From Onthophagus taurus (lineage: Eukaryota; Arthropoda; Insecta; Coleoptera; Scarabaeidae), in the NCBI RefSeq assembly GCF_036711975.1, contig NC_091973.1, positions 5,890,001 through 5,954,000 on the forward strand: DNA of 64,000 nucleotides, given 5' to 3'. A program made the translations under genes and the position numbers. The notes below the pieces were generated by a model that saw only the letters and a list, made by a program, of their open reading frames with translations, was not told the DNA's origin and searched no databases. Positions 45,043 to 57,378 of this stretch are shown here, in pieces. Within the stretch, counting starts at the first letter, position 1. Each line of letters starts with the position of its first letter.

Positions 45043-45520
45043 ATGCAACAAGAAGACTCCCGAGATCCGTTTGAAATAAACACTGACGTCGACGTGGTTT
45101 TTGAAGATGTCTTTGCGGAACCAAAAACGACGAGAAGTCCAGAGTTTTCATGGAAAATCAATTATTACTGCTTTAATGGCCCGAAAAAGTTCTGTTATGG
45201 ATGTATGGCGATATTTTTAGGGCCAATTTTTGCTTTGACATTTGGATTTGTTTTTGCTTTTGTTACTTTTCTTGTAAGTTAACACAACAATAAATAATAA
45301 AATGACAACTCAATCATCAATTTTTTAGCAAATTTGGTTTTTGATGCCTGTGTTTAAAATTATTAAGATTATTTTTGGGTTTATAAGAAATTCGATCAGT
45401 TTAATAGTTAACACGGCTATTATCCCTTGTTGTTACGGTTTTGGGCATATTTGTTCTGTTGGGCGTGACGATAAGGAGAAAAATGATAATAAAACTGGAA
45501 ACGAGGTTTTAGTAGCGTGA
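45043..45520 (+). CDS. Caveolin family protein 2
   Basis: Two exons, 45043-45273 and 45329-45520, phase 0, give 140 residues. The caveolin signature is clearer here: DVVFEDVFAEPKTTRSPEF (about 20-38) against FEDVIAEP of vertebrates. Then come WKINYYCFNGPKKFCYGCMA, the hydrophobic IFLGPIFALTFGFVFAFVTF and, in exon 2, QIWFLMPVFKIIKIIFGF, with a CCYGFGHICSVGR tail whose Cys residues could be palmitoylated. Both caveolin genes share an intron at the same place, after the hydrophobic hairpin, so they are a tandem pair turned head-to-head. Caveolin 1 has one extra intron near its start. Confidence 0.88.
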
Positions 45521-45703
45521 TTATTGTAGTTAAGTTTGTATTGATTAAAAAATGCAACCAATTAAAAAGAGTTAATTTGAAGTTATGTAATTATTTTGTC
45601 GAACGTTATTAATGATTTAAAGGAATTATGGATCAGGTGGCTTTTTTCAGAGTGCACCAATTTTAGTTTTAAAATTTTATTTGGCTCGTTTCGTACAAAA
45701 CAA

Positions 45704-47670
45704 TTATTTGAAAGCTTGTAATCCAGTTATAGCTCTTCCAAGAATCAATGCATGGATGTCGTGGGTTCCCTCATAAGTATTCACCGTTTCTAAATTTACC
45801 AAATGTCTAATAACGTGGTATTCGTCGTGTATTCCGTTTCCCCCTAAAATATCTCTTGCTGCTCTAGCAATATCCAAAGCTTTCCCAGCGTTGTTACGTT
45901 TTAAAATTGAAATCATTTCTGGAGTGTGTCTATCTTCGTCTTTTAATCGGCCAACTCTTAAACACGCGTGTAATCCCAACGCGATTTCAGTCATCATATC
46001 AGCTAATTTCTTCTGGACTAATTGAGTGGCTGCTAATGGTTTCTGAAATTGCATTCGCTCCAAAGCGTAATTCCTGGCTATTTTGAAACAGCTTTCGGCG
46101 GCTCCTAAAGCTCCCCATGCAATCCCATATCTAGCGTTGTTTAAACATCCAAATGGACCTTTAAGTCCTTGTACTTTGGGGAAAACGTTTCCCTCCGGAA
46201 TTCGAACATTGTCCATAAGGATCATCCCAGTTGTGGATGCTCTCAAAGAAAATTTTCCTTCTATTTTTGGCGTTTCTAAACCTTTCCCGTTTTCTTTTCT
46301 ATCAATGAGGAAACCTCGAATTTTTCCATCACAATTAGCCCAAACTACACAAACATCAGCCAATGGGGAATTAGTTATCCACGTTTTACTCCCATTTAAC
46401 ACATATGTTTTTGAAGTCGGGTCATATTTAGCTTTTGTTTCCATAGATCCAGGATCGCTTCCGTGATTTGGTTCAGTTAAACCAAAACAACCAATTATTT
46501 CTCCTTTACCCAAACGGGGGAGGTATTTCTCTTTCTGTTCATCACTTCCGTAGTTATAAATGGCCCCCATTACTAGAGACGATTGAACGCTCACTGCCGA
46601 TCTATAAGCACTATCCACTTTCTCAACTTCCCTAGTTATTAGACCATACGCTACGTTTGATACACCAGCACAACCATATCCTTTTAATGTACATCCTAAG
46701 ATGCCTTGTTGGCCCATTTCAGTCATAATATCTCGATCAAACACTAAAAAAAAAATTAAAGTATGCAGGGTGGTTCAGTTTTTAATAAGATTATAGCTTT
46801 CGCATAAAAAGTGCTATTATTAAAAAAAATTTTTTTCTTTATAGCTGGCTATGGAAATTGTGAACTTACTAGTATGTAGTACTGACAAAATAACATAAAT
46901 TAATTGTGATTTTCATAACAAAAACCATAAATAACGTGTTTTAAACAATAATATCTAAACAATATTAAAAAATTTATACTTAACGGTCAAAAATTATTAA
47001 TAATCATCAGCAATTATGAGGATGTAACATAAATAAAACTTAGAGCTAACTTTTATAATAATTTTAGATAAACATGGCGGCACAAAGCAAGATATTTTAT
47101 TTTTTTAGGCGAAAACTATTGACTTTAAAGAGACAAAAAAGGAGCATTAAAACTCATATGTTAATATTCCATGGTGTTAAAAAAAAATTAAAGGGGTTGT
47201 TAATTTCATCCCCTTAGAGGGCGCTAAGACGCTCAAGGTATGCTTGAAAATAAGGTCTGCTTAAACCAAGCAGTTTACTTATAGCTGAAATAACAAATAA
47301 AATGTAAATTTTTGAACCATCCTGTATATTACCTTCATTTCTGTTAGCCAGTAAAATCCTAGGTTGTAACTTCTCATCACAATAAGATTTGAAAGAATCC
47401 CTGATGATTTTCTCATCTTGTGTTAATTGAGATTCAAGATCAAACGGATCCTCCCAATTAAATGTAGCTAAAAAACACAAATTTTAACTAAATCTTATAA
47501 TATATGTGGTAACCTTGAAATAAATACCTCCTTTATTTGAAGTTGCCAAACATCCTATTTACATCAGTTAAGGTAAAATAATGTAAATAATAAAAACGAC
47601 ACTTAAAAAGGATACTATTTTGTACATTGTTAAATTGAGTTAACCTCCTAGTAACTGTCCTTAGAGCCAT
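45704..47670 (-). CDS. GCDH: Glutaryl-CoA dehydrogenase, mitochondrial
   Basis: Exon 3, complement 45704-46743, and exon 2, complement 47333-47467, are firm. Exon 1 is probably complement 47616-47670, starting [13 protein letters not shown], an Arg-rich mitochondrial leader, but its GTATCC donor is weak. The product is about 409 residues (human GCDH is 438). Exon 2 has [17 protein letters not shown] and RILLANRNE; exon 3 continues [17 protein letters not shown]. Acyl-CoA dehydrogenase motifs are [29 protein letters not shown] and [15 protein letters not shown]. The catalytic base is the Glu in [18 protein letters not shown] (about residue 388). It oxidises and decarboxylates glutaryl-CoA to crotonyl-CoA in Lys and Trp breakdown. 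The intron between exons 2 and 3 is almost entirely a mobile element. Confidence 0.92.
46764..47325. mobile_element. TIR element filling the GCDH intron
   Basis: The left end TGCAGGGTGGTTCAGTTT and the right end TTTGAACCATCCTGTA are inverted copies of about 16 bp. The element of about 560 bp leaves only 20 bp of intron on one side and 7 bp on the other. It has no coding frame. The GGATGG-type ends resemble those of the 490-bp units at 26.5 kb. Confidence 0.6.
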
Positions 47671-50600
47671 GGCGCTAAAAAAACTCTAAAACAAATGTTC
47701 GCAGTCGACCGGGCTCACATAAAAAAGGCCTTGATCTTTGTCTCCTCAAAGATAATGAGAATATGGAAGTTTTCGTTATTTATTAAAAGACGTCGTCATC
47801 TCGAGATATTAAGTAATAAATTGCGAAACATGAATAAATCTGGAAAACAAACCATTTTGGACATTTAATAATGTCAAAACAATATGTTAAGTTAACCTTA
47901 AAAGTTTAAAGTGAGGTTACTATAATAAGGATAACATCTTATCAAAATTGTTTTGATTCTCGCCAATAGATTGCGCTAGGTGGCGGTGGAAATTTTGAAT
48001 ATAATAAGCATCTAATTTGTGCAAGGTAATACAATAATTTTCACAAAAACACTTTAATCAATTAATATTAATATTACGTATACGGCTCAAGAACTATAAC
48101 AGGCGAGTTAAGGTCAATACACCTCTTTCTTTTCTCCAAGATACCATTACATTTCGCCTGGTGATTCATTGGGTTGATGGTGTAACAGTTACGAAAACTA
48201 TCTGTTTTGTAACGGACATAAAGAGACGTTGCCAAGGACGCACCCGTTTTCCGGATAGAAGACGCCCGACATCGAAAAGTGCATTACACGGGGAAGGTGC
48301 CGAAGAAGCCTTGTGAAACCAATAGATGTTGTAGCAACCGCTGTATGGAACATGGAAGCTTGATAATTAAATGACGTGGCGCAATGACTTCCCATTCGAA
48401 CGAAAAGATCATTACGAAAGATCATCATCTCAACGATGAGCAAGTTCCCGATCTCGGAACCCTAATTAGTACCTCTCCTCTAATTCGAGAATCTCAGCTC
48501 CCGTTTCAAGTTTTGCATTTTGATCTCAGCTCGCTCTCGAAGTTATTGAGCAAACGTCGCGCTCAATAGGTTGAAAACCGCGAAGGTCAGAGCGTTTCCT
48601 AAGTGTTAAATAAGTTGTGTATTACAATATTAGATCGGACCCCGTTTGTGTTGAGCAATGTATCGTAATACTCCGAGTGCACAAGCCGTTGTTATTATTG
48701 TTATTAACAGTCTACGTTCTATTCACTTTTGCAACGAGGAACAAAACTAATCGTTACAAATAAAGGAATCTTTAAACAATATGATTTTTTTTATGTTATT
48801 AATTTATGTTTATAATTTTGATATTTTTGTGACAATCGATCTTGATAAATGAATTGAGTCAAATCACAAAATGAACAAATTGTCGCAATGTTTTAAAAAA
48901 ATATAGCGTGTATAGAAACGTCGAAATGTCAAGTTCGTACGAGAGTGAAAATATATCCTGTTATGCCTTTTCATCTAACGGACATGAAAAAGTAGGCGAA
49001 ACCACGTGAGCAACTAGAGTGCTCAGTTCGTAGTCACGTTTGCTCGCCGCTCGTTCACATGGTCGGAACACACGTATATTACGGTTATTATGCAACCGGC
49101 TTCGGTTGTCGCGCGTATAGAGACTTCGTGGATCGTTGCGCATACTATCGGCCTCTATGTCACTCCTTTCTTTCTTTGTTTCTGCATTTTCTTTCTCGAT
49201 CGCCTGATACTTTCCTGAGGTAAAAAAAAACTTTGCGAGACTTATGAGGATGCCATTTACTGAGGATGACTACTACCTTAACCTTCGACAACAACGACGA
49301 CAAATGCTTAAGTCATCGACGCCACATTGAGCAATGCTAAATGCCAACAAACGGGACAAAGAAACATCATTAAAAATGTTTCTGCGAAAAATTTTTTTTA
49401 ATAAATAGGATTAATTTTCTGAGACTCTATTAGTTACGTAAATAAGGGTGTATTAATCGCCAATAGCTAGTTGCGTAACGATGGCAAGAAATGGAAACGA
49501 CGTCGCTCACGAGGTACAAAACGCAGACCTCGTGGCCCGCGGATTCTCGTCCACGTGTTCGGTATCGACCACGTGAGAAAACAACGCTTATTATTACCGT
49601 TCATTTAGCCAGGCGGTATTTTTTTCGAGGCGATTACTCAATGCGGTTAGCTCCGATGCCCGTTATCCGTCCATTATTATTATTACTAGTGCCACTTTAC
49701 TTTTGAAATCTGAAGGGATTGAATAATTTGAAACGAACCGTTCATTGCAAACCTTGGCATATCTCTATAACGTTTTTCCAATCCGTTTTTGCACGTTTTC
49801 AACTTCCATCACCGCACCTTATCTCAACACATGACAACCTTAACGTTTGATTTCAATCTAAAAAGTCTAAAGGCGATCAGAAAGAAATAACATTAATTTG
49901 TGATATCGTTCATTTTTGATAGAAATTTTGTATCCAAATGGTATGATAGTTAGTTATATGAGTAGCTTAGGTCAGTATTGAATTTCTCTAAGTCGACATT
50001 GAACGTGGCCTGGTAAAAGAGCGGCCGCTCGATGTTGCCCTCTCTTTCTGGCAATCTTTCTAGTGTGACTGTGACCCAGTTAGTATCCAGGTCGGTTTGT
50101 TAACGCTTCGTACAACTCTGTTGGTATTAATCGAACAAAATAACAAAAACCGTAATTCCGTCATTTTTTTATGTATATTTATTTTTTATAGTATCAAAAA
50201 ATAAAAACAAAAACAATATTGTATGTATTCAAATGAGGTATTTATAGTGATTAGAAAAGAATTACTTAGAAATCGAAATTATCTTATTTGTTTGTCAAGC
50301 GCGTGGATATAATAATAAATAATACAATAAATGTCTCTGACGAAATTAAAAACAAATCAGGAAACAAATAAAATACGAAACATTATTAATTGATAATGTA
50401 GTTTATTATTCGATTAATTATTAAATCGATTATTCATACAAAAAAGTGGAAAAATCTATTTTTATAATTTGTTCCTGATAATAACATTTAATACACTGCG
50501 AGTAAAAACGGTCAAATCTAATTACAACAAAATTTCGGCGAGATAATTGCAACCACATTGGGTGACATGCACCAATAATTATTTAACAAGCAAACGGTAT

Positions 50601-52500
50601 TTTTAACCGTAATGAGAACGCCAAGCTTTTGTCTTTTCGTTTTACCCAATAACAGTCAGACCTCATCCTGTTACAAAAAAAAAATGTTTTGCAATTTTCC
50701 CAACTTGATGTTGACGATAAATCCGAAAGATCGAGGACGCTCAATGCGCTAAGTGCGTTTTCGCCATGGCCATGCGAGGACCTTATGCAGTTCCTTATTG
50801 CCATGCGTAATTTAGCCTTGCTTACGAGGTAATACAACAATTCTCCGACACGTAATACCAACAACAATATCTCCTTCGACGAGTACTTCTTTGGACAGAG
50901 TCCAATAAAGGCAAATATTTTTTCCCATACAACTTAATTCTTTATATCAAGATTTTTTTTGTATTGGGAGCAGAAACAAAACTCCTACATGTACATATTA
51001 TAAACATTTAATCGATAATAATTTTACAACTTGAACGTAGCGTAATAAATTAATGCGCGTACGCCTGAAGTGAAAAAGAATACACAATAGCAATAAATTT
51101 AGGTTATCAGCTGGCAATAACGCCGTTTAAGTACCCAAGGCGAGGCCAACAGCGATATTACAGCTGTATTTACGTTTTTTTTTCTTTCTCTCCACGCAAA
51201 GTAAAGCGAACAATAAGAAGGAAAAAGTAATAATATACAACAATTCATTGATGATTTGGGATTTTTCAATATCAAGTATGTACTTATAAGATAACATTTT
51301 TTTTATCGATATACGATAACCTACTCCGAACAATCCAAATTGTTCCATACATAAATGTGTCTATTGTCAATATTCTAGTTATTGCCCAAGGCAATTTTAA
51401 TTATTTAATAGCATTTATTTCAATCAATGTTTTTTGAACTTTGAAATTTATTAATAGAATATCCCGGATGGAATCAAAAAACCTAAATCAGCATTACTTA
51501 TTTCATTCATTTAAATTCATTCAATGTAATCAATATTTGGTGTTATCATCTTTTTTTGTTTGCGCTGCAGAATGTTTTGCTTTAGTTTTAGCATCTTTAC
51601 GTCAATTACATGCATTTATACAAATAAAAAATTTTTTAATGTCTTCTTTTAAGAAAAATAAACAAATTTAATATGACAGTGACATGTGAGTTTGATCACG
51701 TACACTATGGGTTATTCGAGTTTATGCAAACAAAAGCAAAAATTTAGTTACTAAGAGAAATAATGCTGATTGTACAAAAGAGTAACGACGCAATCAAACA
51801 TTATCAAAAACCAAAAGTGATGCATTTCCTGTTGGGCATAATTGGAGGTTTCTCGTTCACCCATAGCGACCTATAATGTTGCGTAAATCACGATAAGCGA
51901 TCATGTTAACGTACTACTCGCCAATTATAAATTAATAAAATAACGCACGCGCCGCGCCGGAAATGCAAATATTGGGGAATATCGATAAGTTTATCGCCTC
52001 GTTATGCGATTACATTTCCACGGGTCACCAATTGAAACGACCGAAAAGGCAAAACTACCTCGAAACAATGTTTGTTTTCGTACACGACGCCAAACAAACG
52101 ACGTTTTCATATTTGTGTCAACATTGCCACCAGCTTATATTACGTAATATCACGTTATCTTTTCAAGTTTTTAATCAATTTTCTCCTTAATATTACGCAA
52201 TATTTATTTCATCAAATCTTTATTATTTTACAACATTAATTTTTAATGCACAATAGGAAAACTAATTTTATGTTGATATAATAGTAATGTATGGAAAAGT
52301 TTGGGACGATTTCGAATGTACTTAAGTGTTCTTGATATTGTTATAGTTACAGTTACTCGTGTTGAATATTTATAAAACAATCTGGAAAACAAAGAGTGCA
52401 ATTTTTGAATAATTCAACAAATATCGTTTTAAATGTTATTGTTTAAATTTTCTTTTCTTTCCATTGTTGTAAATAAAAAAGACTGGTTTTCGCACTTAAA
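47671..52500. other. No supported gene
   Basis: AT-rich and CG-containing patches alternate. Near 47968 there is CGCTAGGTGGCGGTGG, which resembles the insect CTCF core. Open frames at 48198-48443, 49491-49706, 50583-50867 and 51441-51671 show no family signal. No large repeats found. Confidence 0.4.
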
Positions 52501-53870
52501 CAACGGATTTTATTGTATACCGATCAGCTTTTATCGGTTTCGCCTATTCGGCATCTTCAGGGCTCGACCGCTACAACACACGTATTTCCAATAATACGCG
52601 TTAACCGTTTGAAATATCAAAAAAAGTTTCAAACAAAAGTTGTTTAAAAATGGAAAATCTATACTTCTTCCGCCTCTTCTAAGCCCTTTTAAAAATGCTT
52701 CTTAATAATCTCAGTAATTAACAATAATTAATCAAATATCTCGCAGAAAAACTATATATTTCCCATTTTTAAACAACTTTTGTTTGAAACTTTTTTTGAT
52801 ATTTCAAACGGTTAACGCGTATTATTGGAAATACGTTTGTCGTAGCCTTCGAACAGCCTTCCTTAAGGCTCATTTTTAAAGGATTTAGAAGAGGTGTAGA
52901 TAATTATTAAACAACACTTTTTCTAAATAACATTTTTTGATATTTTATAAAATAAAGGAGGAAAATTAGAAATTCCCACGCCGAAATGTTGTAATAATTT
53001 CCTAATTAAAAGATTTTAATTCCTAATTTATAAGCTTTCCAATCCTTTGAGGGCAGGGCTAATACAAAAATTAGGAAATTATTACAATATTTCGGCGTGG
53101 GAATTTCTAATTTTCCTCCTTTATTTTATGAAATATCAAAAGAAATTATTTTGAAAAAGTGTTTGTTTAATAATTATCTACGTCTTACTTAAGCCCTTTT
53201 AAAAATGCTTCTTAATAATCTCGGTAATTAACAATAATTAATCAAATATCTCGCAGAAAAAGTATATATTTCCCACTTTTAAACAACTTTTGTTTGAAAC
53301 TTTTTTTGATATTTCTAACGGTTAACGCGTATTATTGAAAATACGTTTGTCGTAGCGGTCGAACAGCCTTCCTTAAGGCTCATTTTTAAAGGGTTTAGAA
53401 GAGGCGTAGATAATTATTAAACGGACACTTTTTCTAAATAACATTTTTTGATATTTCATAAAATAAAGGAGGAAAATTAGAAATTCCCACGCCGAAATAT
53501 TGTAATAATTTCCTAATTAAAAGATTTTAATTCGTAATTTATAAGATTTTCAATCCTTTGAGGGCAGGGCTAATACAAAAATTAAAGCTAAAATTAAAAT
53601 TAAAACCATTGAATCTTTTAAAATAAGGAAATTATTACAATTTCTAATTTTCCTCCTTTATTTAATTATCTACGCCTCTTGTAAGTCCTTTTAAAAATGC
53701 TTCTTAATAATCTCGGTAATTAACAATAATTAATCAAATATCTCGCAGAAAAAGTATATATTTCCCATTTTTAAACAACTTTTGTTTGAAACTTTTTTTG
53801 ATATTTCAAACGGTTAACGCGTATTATTGGAAATAGGTTTGTCGTAGCGGTCGAACAAGTTGAAACAAAT
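52500..53870. repeat. Nested and tandem palindromes, with a CTGAAGA-hairpin-GAAAC motif at the edge
   Basis: A first palindrome (about 52590-52852) has 75-80-bp arms built on ATTTCCAATAATACGCGTTA. A second (about 52960-53125) has arms built on GAAATTCCCACGCCGAAAT around a unit with CCTTTGAGGGCAGGGC. The phrase CCCTTTTAAAAATGCTTCTT recurs at about 52684, 53194 and (variant) 53691, so the palindromic block was also tandemly repeated at 495-512 bp. At the left edge, minus-strand CTGAAGA (52554-52560), a GCC/GGC stem and GAAAC (52537-52541) repeat the motif seen at 7.9 kb. No coding frame. Confidence 0.8.
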
Positions 53871-53999
53871 GTTAAAAATAAACTTACGTCTGTAGCGTAT
53901 ACTTAAAACAGTTTTGACAAAACATATGATATAGTTTGATAATAAGATAAAGTTGTAACACCATTAAAACATCTATAAAACAGCACATTGATACAAAAA

Positions 54000-54133
54000 A
54001 CAAATCACAATTGAGGTTATGTACGTCAAATCGCGCCAATTTAAATTATAACCAAATGTAGTTGGCAACGGGTAGATTTGGTTATTTTTTAAATCGGCGT
54101 GATTTGACGTACATAACCTCAATTGTGATTTGT
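54000..54133. repeat. Foldback element, 134 bp
   Basis: Arms of about 55 bp run inward from ACAAATCACAATTGAGGTTA and its inverse TAACCTCAATTGTGATTTGT, with small mismatches around a 20-bp loop containing GGCAACGGG. It looks like a MITE. Target duplications are not clear. Confidence 0.75.
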
Positions 54134-55529
54134 CTTTATGTCTGTCGTATCAATAAATGATACATGATGAGTATACAGTTCTTTTCAATTTTAGTGTATC
54201 AAAGTTATAATAATCGTAGATGTACATTATAGGCAGGCTTTGTAGTGGAATATAGTGCAAAATGGAACGGTCCCGGTTTATGCCTATTTCTATATTTAGG
54301 ATCAAAATTAACTGTGCGTTGCGTAATGCATGAACGTTGAACTAGAATTTATTATCAGAGTAGATGTTATTGGTCGGGCACGTGTTGGGAAATGTATCGT
54401 CATCTTTGTGTATTTAGTAATTGAAAGAAAAACAAATTTAATTGTAATATTTTTGACAATAATGTGAAAGAGAAGGAGATCGAAGGCGGTGTTTTAGTAA
54501 AATCGAGGCCAGAAAACAGCATATTGAGTCACACGTTATCAATTTCATAACGTGTTACCCAACCCGTTACAGTTAGCGTACAAAAACGCTGTTGATACTT
54601 ATGTGTCCCAATTATTGTTACGTTAGAGTTTGGTTTTATGGAACGGATAGTGGAAAAATAAAAACAGCCACCCTATTAATCGAACCGAATCTATTGTTCC
54701 CTTCCGATTTTGCAATAATAGGCGCCCGTTTAAACGATTTCGCAACTGCAAAAAGCCGTGCATTGTTTATATCCTTATTGCAAAACGATGACGCGATAAT
54801 TATGTGTGTATCGTTATCAGTTTAAACAAACTGCTCGTTGTTTATGTTTATTAATCAGTTTAAGTATTTTTTGTTTTTCGACTTGGTTTGGTTTGCTTTT
54901 TTATGGTTAAACGCAATTCGCTGGGCACTTACTGAAATAATTACACGGAAAATCGAGCTGTTACGCCGCAATTGCAGTATCACGTAATATTTGCCGAACA
55001 TTACTACAGCCTTGTTTGCCATAAAATAATTGTTTCTGCAATTACCCGCCGTTTACCGGAGCTTTAAATCCCCTTTTCAAACGGCAATAATACACAAACT
55101 AAATATTAAACCTTACGTAAACACATAATACGGTCCATAATCTAACAATAGAACGTTTAAGCTCTCGTCAATAAACGGAAGGGCCAAAGGGCTCGTTTAT
55201 TAATTGTTTTTCCCTACCACAGGACTGATTTCACCAACTCGTTTACGCATACCTCTCAACGTTAACTATCTAACTGTTTATTTCTATATGTGCACCAGCA
55301 TTTTTCTAACTGTTGTTTATCTTATACCGTTTTTATACGTGGGACAAAAAATACCACAACGATTAACCAACCATATAGTGTTAAATTTCTCTTACAATTA
55401 GTTAATCTACAAACATTATTTGCAAAAATAAATTATTCTATAAATATACAGGGTGTATACAATGTTTTAGTTTATTAATGTGTTTAATCTAAATAATAAA
55501 AGAAAAAAATTATTGAAAATGTAAACCAT
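54134..55529. other. No supported gene
   Basis: Mixed sequence without family signal. TATACAGGGTGTATAC at 55446-55461 is a short palindrome like the ends of several insect DNA elements. Confidence 0.4.
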
Positions 55530-55670
55530 TTTGGTGTCTCATACAATTTCCACCACGACCAATCCATCTTGCAGAAAAATGGTTGTCTATGATGAGCTGC
55601 ACAACCATCAAGTTGAAACCAAGCCTTTCTTCATGTCATCACACATATTGGCATCTGGTGGCAAAAAGTA
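55530..55670 (-). repeat. Possible mariner/IS630-like transposase scrap
   Basis: Minus-strand frames give a DGCAAHHRQPFFCKMDWSWW stretch (about 55608-55549), laid out like the second catalytic-Asp region (QDGAPAH...WIGR) of DDE_3/mariner transposases. It is short and decayed, so the call is tentative. Confidence 0.3.
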
Positions 55671-56755
55671 TGGCCGGAAAAGATGATTATTATAAATACC
55701 TACCCAGACGTTGATTTGTATTGAAAGATTTTGATTTGAATTTTGAAGAGAAAATTTTGTGGCTGTAACATCTATTTAGCGTTCTGTGAGAGTTTAAAAG
55801 TAAAGATCGCGAAAATGTTTTCATGCGGCCCGTTTTGCGTTGGTTTTTTTCGGTCTGCGCGTCGGCCAAGGTTTCGCGAAGATGCGGTATTTTCGGATCG
55901 TCGAGATCGGCGCTTCGCTCGCAAGGAGTCCGAAGGACTGGTCGTGCAGGAGGATCCGAGGACTTGGAGGGAGGAATACCGAAAGCCCAACTGCCCGAGT
56001 GACTGCCTTGAGCAGGACGTTGGCCCTGACTAACACACGCTCAACTGTCTGCCTTCTTCTAATGTCTGTGACCCTACTAAATTCAAAAACCTTCATTCTG
56101 TCTAAGTAGGTTTCTCATTGAATTTGAATTTCCAACCACTTTTTTATTCATTTATTCAAATTTTTTAGTTGCCCTCTAAAGTTTATTAAAAAAATTGACT
56201 AGAAACCTTCGAGGACGACTGGGAGGCGGCGGCGGCGACGGCGAGAAAGTTCGACCGCGAAAGCTGACACCGTTTCGCGGTCTCTCACAATTTCTCCATG
56301 CGTGCCGGACTCTCGACCGCTCTTTCTTCGACCTCGATTCCGAATTAAACGCTCTCAGCTCTCCACTCGGGGTTCTCAACTCATACTCTCTTACTCGCTA
56401 ATTTGTCTCGGATTTCGCGGCCCACCCGTAATTGTTACCAAATTCTTGCCGGCCCGCGACGTAACCGACCCGTTTCAATACTAACAAAAAGAAAACCGTT
56501 TTATGATCCGATAACGTCTCTTGTCGTTATACGTTTCTATCTGCACAAAGAACAATAATTGCCCGCTTCGCAACAACTCCGTAAAACGCATTGCAGAATA
56601 TTAGCAAACTCTGCATTCTCGCAAGTATGACTAACAGACTATCACACCAATTGTTATTTTATTCCTTATTCTTTGAACTCATTTCTACTTTTTTTTAAAC
56701 CTTGTACTTATTATTTCGAACGCCTTCGTGTAATCAACAAAGTTTTAAGAAATAG
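55671..56755. other. No supported gene; CG-rich islands
   Basis: CG-rich stretches at 55830-56030 and 56200-56460 hold overlapping open frames on both strands (typical of CG-rich non-coding DNA) and a GGCGGCGGCGGCGACGGCG run at about 56224. None shows family signal. Confidence 0.4.
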
Positions 56756-57378
56756 CTACTCATGTTTCTATAATCACTACATCCTTTAGCTCCCTATTTC
56801 TTGGGAACTCAGAGATGAGCCATTTATGTGAGATGTTTCCAGTATTGTAGATGTTATTTAATACGTCAGTCAAGAATTTAATGGACCTAGTCAAAAAGCT
56901 TGAAAAATTCTTAGAGTGTGGGTCAAAATCGCCATCTTTGATTTCATCTGTCAGGATACTATATCCAGATTTAGTCTGAATTCTAGCATTAAACTTGCAA
57001 AATTTAAGATGCTCACATCAGGAGAACATTTTGCAAAATAAGTATTATGATATTTTTTATTTGTGAGTTATTTTATTCCTGAATAGCTCATGATTCTATA
57101 ATCACTACATCTCTTAACTCCCTGTTTCTTGGAAACTCAGAGATGAGCCATTGATTTGAAATGTTTTCAGTATTGTAGATGTTATTTAATATGTCAGTCA
57201 AGAATTTAATGGACCTAATCAAAAAGCTTGAAAAATTCTTACAGTGTGGGTCAAAATCGCCATCTTTGACTTTATCTGTCAGGATGTATATCCAGATTTA
57301 GTCTGAATTCTAGCATTAAACTTGCAAAAATTAAGATGCTCAAATCATGCAAAATGAGTATTATGCTATTTTTTATTT
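56756..57378 (-). repeat. LINE reverse-transcriptase fragment in two tandem copies
   Basis: Two copies of about 310 bp (56756-57062 and 57085-57378) are direct repeats with roughly 90% agreement. Read on the minus strand they give SIKFLTDVLNNIYNTGNIS, then a WLISEF segment and CSDY-like remains, the finger region of a LINE reverse transcriptase (IP.DW..S.F..IPKK....CSDYR). Stops occur. Tandem copying came after the LINE fragment died. Confidence 0.65.

Noticed and set aside
46083-46466. 127-codon plus-strand open frame
   Set aside because: Antisense of the glutaryl-CoA dehydrogenase exon, whose family match is unambiguous.
47214-47480. 88-codon open frame as a separate gene
   Set aside because: It is GCDH exon 2 read through its donor into the intron-filling element.
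55743-56109. Several overlapping open frames on both strands
   Set aside because: Typical of CG-rich non-coding DNA; no frame shows a domain or consistent codon pattern.
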